Shown: piece after piece, positions 8,631 through 17,942 of the stretch
Layout: each line of letters opens with the position of its first letter
Numbering within the stretch: the stretch's first letter is position 1
Assembly: GCA_963839525.1 (NCBI GenBank)
Contig: CAWIVJ010000007.1
Coordinates: 248,001-312,000 of the forward strand
DNA length: 64,000 nt
Origin: CAWIVJ01 sp963839525
GTDB lineage: Bacteria; Cyanobacteriota; Vampirovibrionia; Gastranaerophilales; Gastranaerophilaceae
Reading direction: 5' to 3'
Translations under genes and position numbers: made by a program
Notes under the pieces: model-generated
Databases searched by the model: none
The model's input: the letters and a program-made list of their open reading frames with translations, nothing else
What the model was told of the DNA's origin: nothing

Positions 8631-10322
8631 ATGTCATTACCGAATGTAGCTTATTTTTCAATGGAAATAGCAATAGATCAATCATTAAGTACTTACTCTG
8701 GCGGTTTAGGGTTTCTTGCCGGATCTCATATGCAGTCTGCAGGGTATTTACAAATGCCTATTGTTGGAGTAACTATGTTATGGTCTTATGGTTATTACGA
8801 TCAACGAATAGACCATTCAGGAAATGTTGAAATTGCATATATCAGAAAATACTATGACTTTCTTACTGATTTAGATTTATATACTGAAATAGAATCTTTT
8901 GGAGAGAAAATAAAAGTCAAAGCTTACAAAGTAGAATCTAGATTATTCGGGACTTGTCCTGTTTATCTTTTAACAACAGATATTGAAGGTAACAGCGAGT
9001 GGGCAAGAAGCATTTCCCATAAATTATATGATGGTGATGAAAAGATAAGAATCGCTCAAGAAACAGTTTTAGGAGTTGCCGGAATCAAAATTTTACAACA
9101 GATTGGATTCAATTTCGATGTCATTCATATGAATGAAGGGCATGCATTACCTGCTGCCTTTGAGCTTTTAAGGCAGTATAAAGGTAACTTAGAACAAGTT
9201 AAAAAGAAGACTGTATTTACAACTCACACTCCTGTTGCAGCTGGAAATGAAGTTCACTGGGTAGACACGCTTATTCAAGGCGGCTTTTTTGCAGGTTGCC
9301 CAAGAGAAACAGCTGTTGCATTAGGCGGAGAAAATTTTTCTTTAACTGTTGCAGCCCTAAGAATGAGCAGAATAGCAAATGCAGTTTCTCAACTCCATGG
9401 ACTTGTTGCAAATAAAATGTGGGAATGGGTTGATGGCAGATGTCCTATAAGAGCTATAACAAATGCCGTAAATGTGCATTATTGGCAAGACCAAAGAATT
9501 GGGACTGCAAAAACACCTGAAGAATTACTTGAAGCTAAGCGTGAAATGAAAACGGAATTATTTAAGTATATTGCGAATAAAGCCGGTAAAAGATTTGATC
9601 CTGATGTATTAACAATCACCTGGGCAAGAAGATTTGCAGATTATAAGCGTGCTTGGCTTATTTTAATGGATAAAGAGAGATTAAACAAATTACTTGAATC
9701 AAACAAAGTTCAAATTATCTTTGCCGGAAAATTTCACCCTGATGACATTATGGGGCGTGAAATGTTCAATAAAATTTTACACCGTTCGCATACTCTGAAA
9801 AACGTTGTAGTTTTATCGGGATATGAGCTTGATTTGAGTGCGAAGTTGAAAAAAGGTTCAGATATTTGGTTAAATACTCCTTTAAGACCATTTGAAGCGT
9901 CAGGAACATCCGGTATGTCTGCAAACATGAACGGAGCTTTACACTTATCTATCTATGATGGTTGGACAGTCGAAGGTACGTTTGACGGTATTAACGGTTA
10001 TACAGTAGAATATGAAGGGCTTGATGACGAAATGCCTTGGGAAGAACGCCACTGGAAAGATCACGAATGTATCATGAGTAAAATAGAAAACGAAATTATT
10101 CCTACTTATTACGATAATAAAGAAGAATGGGCAAGACTGGTTCGTCAAGCAATTAGAACAGCTGAAGCGTACTTTAATTCTGATAGAATGGTTATAGAAT
10201 ATTATAACAGGTTATATAATCCGATTGCCCACAGCGAAGTTTCTGCTGAAGGCGAAAAACCGGAAACAAAAGTATCAGAAAGACCAAGTTTTGATGCATG
10301 GACATTCTCTAATATAAAATAA
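8631..10322 (+). CDS. alpha-glucan phosphorylase-like protein lacking PLP lysine
   Basis: 563 residues, the short GT35-like type: N-terminus VAYFSMEIAIDQSLSTYSGG, then HMNEGHA, FTTHTPVAAGNEVHW, and TITWARRFADYKRA. The C-terminal cofactor region reads EASGTSGM, then SANMNGALH. In authentic glycogen phosphorylases the residue after GTSGM/GTGNM is the Lys that forms the Schiff base with pyridoxal phosphate; here codon TCT gives Ser. So either another residue serves, or the enzyme is not PLP-dependent and has another activity or a scaffolding or sensing role. Start ATG has AAAAGGAAA. Monocistronic. Confidence 0.85.
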   Translation: MSLPNVAYFSMEIAIDQSLSTYSGGLGFLAGSHMQSAGYLQMPIVGVTMLWSYGYYDQRIDHSGNVEIAYIRKYYDFLTDLDLYTEIESFGEKIKVKAYKVESRLFGTCPVYLLTTDIEGNSEWARSISHKLYDGDEKIRIAQETVLGVAGIKILQQIGFNFDVIHMNEGHALPAAFELLRQYKGNLEQVKKKTVFTTHTPVAAGNEVHWVDTLIQGGFFAGCPRETAVALGGENFSLTVAALRMSRIANAVSQLHGLVANKMWEWVDGRCPIRAITNAVNVHYWQDQRIGTAKTPEELLEAKREMKTELFKYIANKAGKRFDPDVLTITWARRFADYKRAWLILMDKERLNKLLESNKVQIIFAGKFHPDDIMGREMFNKILHRSHTLKNVVVLSGYELDLSAKLKKGSDIWLNTPLRPFEASGTSGMSANMNGALHLSIYDGWTVEGTFDGINGYTVEYEGLDDEMPWEERHWKDHECIMSKIENEIIPTYYDNKEEWARLVRQAIRTAEAYFNSDRMVIEYYNRLYNPIAHSEVSAEGEKPETKVSERPSFDAWTFSNIK

Positions 10323-10417
10323 GTTAAATTAATTTATAAATACCCGTATAGGTAAAAGTCTACCTGTTGCAAATTTATAAGCAGCATTTACAGCTAATTT
10401 AGAATGCAATAAATAAC

Positions 10418-11008
10418 ATGAAAGAAAAATTACTTAACGAATTAAGATTAAATTGCAGCGAATGTTGTAAAACTTGTGGACTTCATGAAACAAGGCATAA
10501 TATAGTTTTCGCTGATGGAAATCCCGAAACTGCTTCTATTGTTTTAATTGGTGAAGCACCTGGAGAAAATGAAGATTTGCAAGGGATTCCTTTTGTTGGA
10601 AGAGCAGGAAAATTGTTAAATGAATTTCTCACACAGGCAAACCTTTCGCGAGAAAAAGATTTATATATAATTAACACCGTAAAATGCCGCCCCCCGGGCA
10701 ATAGGGTTCCTACTACAACAGAAAAAGAAGCTTGCAGAGATTTTTTGCTTTCTCAAATTGAGATAATTAATCCAAAAATTATTTTACTTTGCGGTGCCAC
10801 AGCTTTAAAATCTTTTGTAAAAGAAAAAGTACCTATATCTAAAATTAGAGGTAAAATTATTGAAATTGAAGTAAGAAACAGAAAATATTCCGCAATACCT
10901 ATATTTCACCCTTCATATTTGCTTAGAAATCATTCAATAGAACCGAATTCTCCAAGAGATTTAATGTTAAAAGACTTAAAAAAGGTTAAAAATTTGATCT
11001 CGTCATAA
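10418..11008 (+). CDS. uracil-DNA glycosylase, family 4 (4Fe-4S)
   Basis: 196 residues. The N-terminal pair CSECCKTC with later TVKCRPPGN and EACRDF supplies the four Cys of the iron-sulphur cluster. Motif A GEAPGENED and motif B HPSYLLRN are the family-4 active-site blocks. It removes uracil from DNA for base-excision repair. Length is normal. No good ribosome binding site is seen; a TAGAAT lies 12 nt upstream. The 3' end overlaps the convergent gene at 10986-11600 by 23 bp. Confidence 0.93.
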   Translation: MKEKLLNELRLNCSECCKTCGLHETRHNIVFADGNPETASIVLIGEAPGENEDLQGIPFVGRAGKLLNEFLTQANLSREKDLYIINTVKCRPPGNRVPTTTEKEACRDFLLSQIEIINPKIILLCGATALKSFVKEKVPISKIRGKIIEIEVRNRKYSAIPIFHPSYLLRNHSIEPNSPRDLMLKDLKKVKNLISS

Positions 11009-11600
11009 TAATTTTTGCTTTTTTGTTATACATATTTTCTTTGTACCAACGTCCTTTAAATTTTTTATTTGAATTAAAAATATATTGATCAGCGTTTGAA
11101 AGATAATAATAAGCCGCAGCCATTTTTCCGTTTCTGTAGTATTGATATGCTAAATAAGGAAATTTAGGATAATTTTGGGAGAAAATATCAACCCATCTTA
11201 AATGCCCCATTGCATCATAATAATAAATATTTTCCATGTTATTTTTGTATTGAATTCCATAAGCAATAAGCAATTTCCCTACATAAAATCCGCAATAAAA
11301 TTTATCTTTATCCTCTTTTTTTCCATTTAAAATCTCCTCATAATCCTTGATATAATTTTCATTTCTCCAAAAATCAGCATATTTTTCCCTAAAATCTTTT
11401 CTGGAATATCTCATAATAGTTTTATCATTAAATAAAATATTCTGAATTTCTTTAATGTTTTCATCACGCTGAAATTGAGTTTTAGAATCCCAATCAAAAG
11501 TTATACCTGCTTCAATTGGCTTAACGTTTTGCTCAACCGATTTTGCTAAACAAGGTAATGTTAGAAACATTAATAAAAATAAAATAATAATTTTTTTCAT
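10986..11600 (-). CDS. secreted protein of unknown function
   Basis: Start ATG 11600 (site GGAG) gives a clean signal peptide: MKKIIILFLLMFLTLPCLAK, with likely cleavage after CLA. The mature part, about 185 residues, is rich in Tyr, Lys and Asn, with repeated YYY/YYD tracts (for example MAAAYYYLSNADQYIF), suggesting short helical hairpins like a degenerate TPR. No catalytic motif seen. Its stop lies inside the 3' end of the convergent UDG gene. Likely periplasmic. Confidence 0.6.
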   Translation of the reverse strand: MKKIIILFLLMFLTLPCLAKSVEQNVKPIEAGITFDWDSKTQFQRDENIKEIQNILFNDKTIMRYSRKDFREKYADFWRNENYIKDYEEILNGKKEDKDKFYCGFYVGKLLIAYGIQYKNNMENIYYYDAMGHLRWVDIFSQNYPKFPYLAYQYYRNGKMAAAYYYLSNADQYIFNSNKKFKGRWYKENMYNKKAKIIMTRSNF

Positions 11601-11671
11601 AAAAATATCTCCGTTTACTTTTTTCACCTGAATTGAATCCCTAAACAATGGGTTGTGTCTACTGTTTGTAA

Positions 11672-11683
11672 TATAATTATATT
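11672..11683 (+). promoter_or_regulatory. -10 box 6 nt from mnmG ATG
   Basis: TATAAT at 11672-11677, then 6 nt, then ATG 11684. There is no ribosome binding site, as at 7466, 17943 and 22969. Probable leaderless transcript. Confidence 0.5.
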
Positions 11684-13570
11684 ATGGAATATTTAAAAAA
11701 CAAGTTTGATACAATTGTCGTTGGAGCCGGTCACGCTGGCTGTGAGGCAGCTCTTGCAAGTGCTAATCTAGGATTAAAAGTGCTTCTATGCTCACTTAAT
11801 CTTGATAACATTGCCTTAATGCCTTGTAACCCTGCAATAGGTGGGCCTGCAAAATCTACTCTGGTGAGAGAAATAGATGCTCTTGGCGGCATTATGGGTG
11901 AAGCAGCAGATGCTACTTACGTTCAGATGAAGATGTTAAATTCTTCAAAAGGTCCGGCAGTTCGTGCATTAAGAGCTCAATCTGATAAAAAAGAATACAT
12001 GAATTACATGAGAAATATTTTAGAAAAAAACAAAAATATTTTTTTAAGGCAGGCTTGCATAACCGACTTAATTGTAAAAAATGAAAAAATTCAAGGTGTG
12101 ACGGATCAATTCGGTGTGGAATTTTTTGCACCAACCGTCATTTTAACCACTGGAACATCATTAAACGGGAGGATTTTTGTAGGACTTAAATCCTTTCCGT
12201 CAGGAAGGCTAGGCGAAATGCCTGCACTAGGGCTTTCAGAATGTTTAAAAAAATTAGGTTTTAGCGTAAAAAAATTAAAAACAGGAACACCTGCCAGAAT
12301 TGACAACAGAACAATTGATTATTCCAAAATGACTATCCAGCCAGGAGATGAAGAACTAAGTTTTTACTCTTTTAAGCCTAATCGTCCCCTAAGATCTCAG
12401 GTACCTTGCTATTTAACGAGGACTAACGAGAAAACTCATGAAATTATTAATGCAAATCTTGATAAATCTCCTCTGTATCAGGGATTAATTGAAGGAGTAG
12501 GACCTCGCTACTGTCCTTCAATTGAAGATAAAATTGTAAGGTTTTCTTCAAATCCGTCTCATCATATTTTTATTGAGCCGGAAGGACTTAATACTTATGA
12601 AGTTTATGTGCAAGGATTCTCAAGCAGCTTACCTGCCGATGTACAGATTTTGATGTTGAGAAGTTTACCCGGCTTAGAAAAGGCTCATGTAATTAAACCT
12701 GCTTATGCGGTTGAATATGATTATATTCCTGCAATTCAGCTTAATCATTCACTTATGACTAGGATTATTCAAGGACTTTTTCATGCAGGACAAATTAACG
12801 GTACAAGCGGTTATGAAGAAGCTGCAGCTCAAGGACTTGTTGCCGGAATCAATGCTTTTAATTATTTGAATAATTTAGAAATGCTTGAATTATCAAGAAG
12901 CTCATCTTATATCGGCACTCTGATTGATGACTTGGTAACAAAAGATATACAGGAACCTTATAGAATGTTAACTTCACGTTCCGAATACCGGCTTCTGCTA
13001 AGACAGGATAATGCGGATACAAGGCTAACGCCTCTGGGACATAAAATCGGATTAATTGATGATGTACAGTTCAAAAATTTTACAAACAAACAAGAAAAAA
13101 TTGAAGCTGAACTAAAAAGATTGAACGAAGAAAAAATACCTAATGATGATAAATCCAGAGTAAATGAAATACTTTCTAGATATGGCGAAAATATAGAAAG
13201 AGGAATGAAACTATCGGAGCTCTTAAAACGTCCGAATATTGATTATAAAATTTTAAAAGAAATAGACAAAAAAACTTGTGAAGTAGACTTACCTAAGGAT
13301 ATTAATGAGCAAGTTGAAATTCTTATAAAGTATGAAGGTTATATTAAACGCCAGAAATTACAGGTAGAGCAATCAAGTAAACTTGAAAAATATAGAATCC
13401 CGGATAATATTGACTACACAAAAATTCAACATATTTCAACAGAGACGAAAGAACAATTGAAAAAAATTCGACCAAAAACACTCGCTCAAGCATCACGTAT
13501 CGGTGGAGTAAAACCTGCTGATATTTCTGTTTTGATGGTTTTGCTAGAAAAAAATTTAACAAAAAAATAA
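11684..13570 (+). CDS. mnmG: tRNA uridine-5-carboxymethylaminomethyl synthesis enzyme MnmG
   Basis: 628 residues, full length. The FAD-binding VVGAGHAGCEAALAS is followed by the family blocks MPCNPAIGGPAKS, LKTGTPARID, YCPSIEDKI and GQINGTSGYEEAAAQG. The C-terminal helical domain ends ASRIGGVKPADISVLMVL. With MnmE it modifies the wobble uridine of several tRNAs. MnmE is not in this window. No ribosome binding site precedes the ATG; a -10 box 6 nt upstream implies a leaderless message. Confidence 0.97.
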   Translation: MEYLKNKFDTIVVGAGHAGCEAALASANLGLKVLLCSLNLDNIALMPCNPAIGGPAKSTLVREIDALGGIMGEAADATYVQMKMLNSSKGPAVRALRAQSDKKEYMNYMRNILEKNKNIFLRQACITDLIVKNEKIQGVTDQFGVEFFAPTVILTTGTSLNGRIFVGLKSFPSGRLGEMPALGLSECLKKLGFSVKKLKTGTPARIDNRTIDYSKMTIQPGDEELSFYSFKPNRPLRSQVPCYLTRTNEKTHEIINANLDKSPLYQGLIEGVGPRYCPSIEDKIVRFSSNPSHHIFIEPEGLNTYEVYVQGFSSSLPADVQILMLRSLPGLEKAHVIKPAYAVEYDYIPAIQLNHSLMTRIIQGLFHAGQINGTSGYEEAAAQGLVAGINAFNYLNNLEMLELSRSSSYIGTLIDDLVTKDIQEPYRMLTSRSEYRLLLRQDNADTRLTPLGHKIGLIDDVQFKNFTNKQEKIEAELKRLNEEKIPNDDKSRVNEILSRYGENIERGMKLSELLKRPNIDYKILKEIDKKTCEVDLPKDINEQVEILIKYEGYIKRQKLQVEQSSKLEKYRIPDNIDYTKIQHISTETKEQLKKIRPKTLAQASRIGGVKPADISVLMVLLEKNLTKK

Positions 13571-13606
13571 AGTGATAATAATTAAACTAAAACAGAAGGC
13601 ATCATA

Positions 13607-14293
13607 ATGCACGTAATTAAAAAAACATATTCGAAAAATAATAATGAGATTGTTTTGGTAGAATCAGGCGATTTTTGCCCCCAAAAAAATAATTTGGAGC
13701 AAAAATCGCCTGACAGAAAAAATATCTTGATAATAGGGGTTGTGCATGGCGATGAAACTCAGGGAAAATTTTTAATAGAGAATTATCTTGTATCATTACA
13801 AGATAAACAAAGTAATTCAAAAAATAAATTACTTTTTATTCCTTGCCTTAATCCTGACGGATTTGCTCTTAAAACTCGCCAAAACGCAAATAAAATTGAT
13901 ATAAACAGAAATTTTCCAACAAAAAACTGGGAAAAGAAATTTGTAGAGAAAACCGAATATTACGGCGGAGAATTTCCAGCGAGTGAAATTGAAACAAAAT
14001 TCATTATAGAAATTTTGGAAGAATTTTCACCTGATTTGATTTTAACCTTACACGCTCCTTTTAAAATTGTAAATTATGATGGTCCTGCAAAAGAAATCGC
14101 AGAAAAAATTTCTAAAATAATTGAATACCCCGTTCAAGGGGATATCGGATATCCAACTCTAGGAAGTTTTGGAACATATGCCGGAATTGAAAGAAATATA
14201 CCGATAATAACACTTGAATTGGATGAAGAAGTCAATGTAAAAGAATTAACCTTACCAAGTAATAAAATATTTGATTACTTATCAAATATTTAG
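13607..14293 (+). CDS. M14 family zinc carboxypeptidase (MpaA-like)
   Basis: 228 residues. The zinc site is GVVHGDETQG (His and Glu) and a later His in LTLHAP; NRNFP carries the substrate carboxylate-binding Asn-Arg, and ITLELDEE supplies the catalytic Glu. This is the layout of murein tripeptide amidase MpaA and short M14 enzymes that trim cell-wall peptides in the cytoplasm; no signal peptide is present. Residues about 20-37 are encoded by a long palindrome (13664-13713) that looks like an in-frame insertion. GAAGG precedes the ATG by about 6 nt. Confidence 0.85.
   Translation: MHVIKKTYSKNNNEIVLVESGDFCPQKNNLEQKSPDRKNILIIGVVHGDETQGKFLIENYLVSLQDKQSNSKNKLLFIPCLNPDGFALKTRQNANKIDINRNFPTKNWEKKFVEKTEYYGGEFPASEIETKFIIEILEEFSPDLILTLHAPFKIVNYDGPAKEIAEKISKIIEYPVQGDIGYPTLGSFGTYAGIERNIPIITLELDEEVNVKELTLPSNKIFDYLSNI
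13664..13713. repeat. palindrome inside M14 peptidase gene
   Basis: 15-bp perfect arms TCAGGCGATTTTTGC (13664-13678) and its complement (13699-13713) enclose 20 nt, itself partly foldable (CCAAA/TTTGG). It is translated in frame as a polar linker before the first beta strand, as palindromic coding inserts in Rickettsia are. Confidence 0.75.
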
Positions 14294-14355
14294 CCTCCTT
14301 TATTATAAAAAAACACTGACTTAAAAATTAACGCTAAGAAGTTTTGTTTCTGTCT

Positions 14356-15204
14356 TTATGACGGATTAAGCAAAGAATACACCATTTGTTTACGTAACTG
14401 GTCTGCTTTAACAAAAATATTTGTCGAGACATTTTGCATAATTTGATACTTAACTAAATTTGCACTGACTTCAGCGGTATCGGTATCAGAAATAACAGAC
14501 TTATACTCAGTTAAATCCTCAGTAGCTGCAAACAACCCTCCTGATGCAACATCCAATCTGTTTATAAAAGAACCCAACTTAGCACCGTTATTTGATAACA
14601 GTGAGCTTGCTGTATCAAGACTGCTAAGGTAACTTTCTATTTGCGGAATAGTCCAGTTCTCTCCTGTAATGGCAGGATCTAAACTAATTCCGAGAACATC
14701 CGTATGGACATCAATTAAAACCGACCCAACATTTATATTATCAGAGACACTAGAACCTATTTTTAAATTAAGCCCAATAGCTGAACCATCTAATATTTTA
14801 GTATCGTTAAAACTTGTAGAATCAGCAATCTCATTTATATAATCAATACAACCTCTAATTTCTTCTAAAATAAAATTTCTATTTTCGGAAGTATAAATTT
14901 CATTAGCGGTCTCTAATGTTAAATCACGAATCCTCTGAAGATTTGATATAACTTTTGCTTGATATTCTTCTGTCATTGAAAGCATATCTACTCCGATATC
15001 AATATTAGATTGTATTCTTTTGTTAAAATTAATTTCCACCTCCAGATTTGCAACTTTAGAAACATCCACAGGGTTTCTTCCTAGAGACGTAAATTTGCAT
15101 CCGGATGAAAGCTGTTCCAATGCATCTTGGTATAAATCAGTACTTCTCTCTAAAGTACTACGAATATACCTGTTAGCAACATAAGATGATAAATATAAAG
15201 ACAT
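14356..15204 (-). CDS. flagellin-like protein (FliC/FlgL family)
   Basis: 282 residues with both conserved flagellin ends: an N-terminal helix bundle with ALEQLSSGCKFTSLGRNPVD and DMLSMTEEYQAKVISNLQRI, and a C-terminal helix region around LVKYQIMQNVSTNIFVKADQL. The central variable domain is short. It would form filament or hook-filament junction, exported by the flagellar type III apparatus. No other flagellar gene is nearby, so it is an orphan here. The site GAGGTAAGG precedes the ATG. The Cys in the LSSG region (SSGCK) is unusual for flagellins. Confidence 0.8.
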   Translation of the reverse strand: MSLYLSSYVANRYIRSTLERSTDLYQDALEQLSSGCKFTSLGRNPVDVSKVANLEVEINFNKRIQSNIDIGVDMLSMTEEYQAKVISNLQRIRDLTLETANEIYTSENRNFILEEIRGCIDYINEIADSTSFNDTKILDGSAIGLNLKIGSSVSDNINVGSVLIDVHTDVLGISLDPAITGENWTIPQIESYLSSLDTASSLLSNNGAKLGSFINRLDVASGGLFAATEDLTEYKSVISDTDTAEVSANLVKYQIMQNVSTNIFVKADQLRKQMVYSLLNPS

Positions 15205-15383
15205 AACCTTACCTCAAAAACCTCTTTATTCCAATTAATAAATCGACATTTAATGCAAATATCTTTTACATTAAATTTCATAGATTTTTCATTGAAATTA
15301 GGCAAAAAGATTGAAGAATAAAGTTTTTTGGCATATTATACAAAAGTATAATAATACTCCATGTAATTGAGGAAAAACATTTT

Positions 15384-16106
15384 ATGCCACATTTTTTTAT
15401 AGATTCTAAAACAATAAAAGATGATACCATAACTATTTTAGAAAAAGAAACTTATAACCATATAGCCAAATCTTTAAGAGCAAAAAGTGGCGAAAAAATT
15501 TTACTGATTGATGAAAATCAAATTCAATATGAAGGCATAATAGAAAAAATCACATCTAAATCAATAACCATAATGATACATAAAAACTATAAATCTAACA
15601 GAATTCTCAATTTTAAACTATATCTTGCTCAAAGCCCACTGAAGAGTGATGCACAAAACTTAATTGTGGAAAAAGCTACAGAGCTTGGTATTGAAGGTAT
15701 TTATCCGATTTTCAGCGATAATTGCTCTTTAAAAAGAAGTGTGATTGAACAAAAAATTAAAAAATGGCAAAAAATCATGTTTGAGGCCTCAAAACAATGT
15801 GAAAGGGCAAATATTCCAACTTGTTTTAATCTCTCAGATATGGAAAATTTAATTAAAACAGAAAAATTTGACAGGATTTTAGCCTTCACCGAAAGAAATG
15901 CAAAATACAAATTAAAGAATTACTTAATTAAAAATCCTTTTTTGAAAAACGAAAAGATACTTGTTATAATAGGACCTGAAGGTGGTTTTTCGAATAGAGA
16001 GCTCGATTTTTTTACAAAAAATCACATTGCAACTCTGTCTCTCGGAGATTTAATATTAAAATCAGAAACTGCCGTTATTGTTGCTCTTGGAAATATTGCA
16101 TTATGA
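15384..16106 (+). CDS. rsmE: 16S rRNA m3U1498 methyltransferase RsmE
   Basis: 240 residues. N-terminal PUA-like domain, then a SPOUT knot with LAQSPLKSDAQNLIVEKATE, IGPEGGFSNRELDFF and TLSLGDLILKSETAVIVAL, the SAM-binding knot signature of RsmE. It methylates U1498 of 16S rRNA. The stop overlaps the next start (ATGA at 16103-16106), so it is translationally coupled to the CCA-type gene. GAGG before the ATG. Confidence 0.95.
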   Translation: MPHFFIDSKTIKDDTITILEKETYNHIAKSLRAKSGEKILLIDENQIQYEGIIEKITSKSITIMIHKNYKSNRILNFKLYLAQSPLKSDAQNLIVEKATELGIEGIYPIFSDNCSLKRSVIEQKIKKWQKIMFEASKQCERANIPTCFNLSDMENLIKTEKFDRILAFTERNAKYKLKNYLIKNPFLKNEKILVIIGPEGGFSNRELDFFTKNHIATLSLGDLILKSETAVIVALGNIAL

Positions 16107-17527
16107 ATAAAATTATAGAAAAAATTAAAAAAGATGAAATTATTATTTTAATAAAAAAACATATAGAAGAATATGCTTTAAAAAAAGCTAAAAACTTTGA
16201 AGTTTATCTTGTAGGCGGAATTTTAAGAGATTTTTATTTAGATAAAAAAAATTTTGATAAAGATATAATTGTTGATAAAATTGACGCTGAAAGATTTGCT
16301 GAAAGTTTAGCAAAATATCTAAAGGCAACGTTTATAAAACTTGATGAAGAAAATAAAATTTACCGGATTATTTTAAAAGATAAAATTAATTGTATAGATA
16401 TTGCAAACCCTATCGGAGCAACGCTTGAAGAAGATTTAAAACGCAGAGATTTAACCATAAATTCTATTGCCCTCAATCTTAAAACCTTTGAAATAATTGA
16501 TGTAAATAATGGAATAAAAGATTTAAAATCAAAAAAAATCCGTCACATATCAGAGCAAAACTTTATAGATGATCCTCTCAGATTGCTTCGCGCATACAGG
16601 TTTCATAGCATGCTCGGATTTGATTTAGATAAAGACTTAGTCAAAATAGTCCAAAAACATGCTAAAAAAATTAATCAATCAGCAAACGAAAGAATCAATT
16701 ATGAACTTTTAAAATTATTTTCTGGTAGTTATACAGCCCAAACACTCTTTGAAATGGACAAAACAAGATTGCTAGAAGAACTTTTACCCATTTCTAAAGA
16801 ACTAAAAAAAATTCCACCAAATTTGCATCATCACCTTGATCTTTTTTCTCATTCCATTGAAATAGTAAAGCAAATTCAAGAAATATATGAAAAAAGTTCC
16901 CAAAAAATAAAAAAGCATCTTGAAAAAATTGACTTTGGCGGAGCAACAAGGCTTTCACATCTCAAGCTTGCGGGTTTTTTACATGATGCAGGTAAACCTG
17001 AAACCTGGGAAATAGAAGAAGAAACGCAAAGACACCGCTTTATTAAACATGATGATATCGGTTCTAAAATATGCAAAAAACTTTTAAAAACTGCTAAATT
17101 TTCAAAAAAACAAATTGATTACATAACCAAAATGATAAAATATCATATTTATCCTTCTCATGTTGTCGCTTCACCTGAAATAAACGAAAAAATATACATG
17201 CGTTTTATAAGAAAGATGGAGAACGAAGTTATTGATATTATAATTTTAGCAATAGCAGACAGACTTTCTGCAAGAGGAATTGAAATTACGGATGAAATAG
17301 TAGAAAAAAATATCAGCGAATTAAAATCTCTCTTAAACTTTTATTTAAAAATTAAAGATTCTTTAAAACCACTTCCTAAATTACTTTCAGGCGAAGAAAT
17401 CATGAAAATGCTAGATCTAAAACCTTCAAAAGAACTCGGAAATATAATAAAATTGCTTAAAGAAGCACAATTATCCGGTGAAGTAACAACAAAAGAAGAG
17501 GCTGTTAAATTTATTAAAACTACGTAA
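16103..17527 (+). CDS. CCA tRNA nucleotidyltransferase / poly(A) polymerase family with HD domain
   Basis: 474 residues. The head domain has VGGILRDFYL and the metal-binding DKDIIV (Asp-x-Asp), then RRDLTINSIA and DPLRLLRAYRFHS. The C-terminal half carries an HD phosphohydrolase domain, AGFLHDAGKPETW, with KYHIYPSH. This is the bacterial class II CCA/PcnB fold. It either adds CCA to tRNA 3' ends or A tails; sequence alone does not decide. Coupled by a 4-bp overlap to rsmE. Confidence 0.88.
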   Translation: MNKIIEKIKKDEIIILIKKHIEEYALKKAKNFEVYLVGGILRDFYLDKKNFDKDIIVDKIDAERFAESLAKYLKATFIKLDEENKIYRIILKDKINCIDIANPIGATLEEDLKRRDLTINSIALNLKTFEIIDVNNGIKDLKSKKIRHISEQNFIDDPLRLLRAYRFHSMLGFDLDKDLVKIVQKHAKKINQSANERINYELLKLFSGSYTAQTLFEMDKTRLLEELLPISKELKKIPPNLHHHLDLFSHSIEIVKQIQEIYEKSSQKIKKHLEKIDFGGATRLSHLKLAGFLHDAGKPETWEIEEETQRHRFIKHDDIGSKICKKLLKTAKFSKKQIDYITKMIKYHIYPSHVVASPEINEKIYMRFIRKMENEVIDIIILAIADRLSARGIEITDEIVEKNISELKSLLNFYLKIKDSLKPLPKLLSGEEIMKMLDLKPSKELGNIIKLLKEAQLSGEVTTKEEAVKFIKTT

Positions 17528-17638
17528 TAAATACTTTTTTAACCTGCAAGAAAAGTTACTTGCCTTACACTGCATACTTATCCGCAATTTTAAAGCGTAG
17601 AACTTACACTAATTTCAAATTTAAAAGGATTTTTAATT

Positions 17639-17666
17639 AAAAAAAACCACTCTATCGCTAGAGTGG
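17639..17666 (-). terminator. rho-independent terminator facing minus strand
   Basis: CCACTCTA and TAGAGTGG (17647-17654, 17659-17666) form a perfect 8-bp stem with a TCGC loop. Read on the minus strand it is followed by eight Ts; on the plus strand the T tract is weak. Both flanking genes are on the plus strand. Confidence 0.75.
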
Positions 17667-17781
17667 ATTGTTTTCTGCATCCTAATGGTCTCTTTTTAGT
17701 GTTTATATTTAGGAGTTTATATGTTTTGGGGTTAATGATCTTTTTCATTCGCTATTTAGTGTTTCAGCTACACTTAAATCT
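17639..17781 (-). ncRNA. candidate small RNA on minus strand
   Basis: The 415-bp gap 17528-17942 has no convincing gene on the plus strand. On the minus strand a TTGACT (17812-17817), an 18-nt spacer and TAATAA (17788-17793) could start a transcript near 17781 that ends at the strong terminator 17647-17639. The roughly 140-nt product has a 5' hairpin (AGTGT/ACACT). A 52-codon frame beginning MKKIINPKTYKLL runs through it but lacks a ribosome binding site and crosses the terminator stem. No known RNA family recognised. Confidence 0.4.
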
Positions 17782-17930
17782 ATATACTTATTATTACATA
17801 TCAAAATCAAAAGTCAATCCTTTATTTTTTTTATTTTAAGATTTATTAAGCGTTAGTCTAAAACTTTTTGTAACAACTATTTTTAGTTGTTACAAAAAGT
17901 TAATATTATTCTAGATTGCATCGTTCTTGC

Positions 17931-17942
17931 TATAATTAATAT
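17931..17942 (+). promoter_or_regulatory. -10 box 6 nt from ATG (leaderless start)
   Basis: TATAAT 17931-17936, 6 nt, ATG 17943, with no ribosome binding site. Confidence 0.5.
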
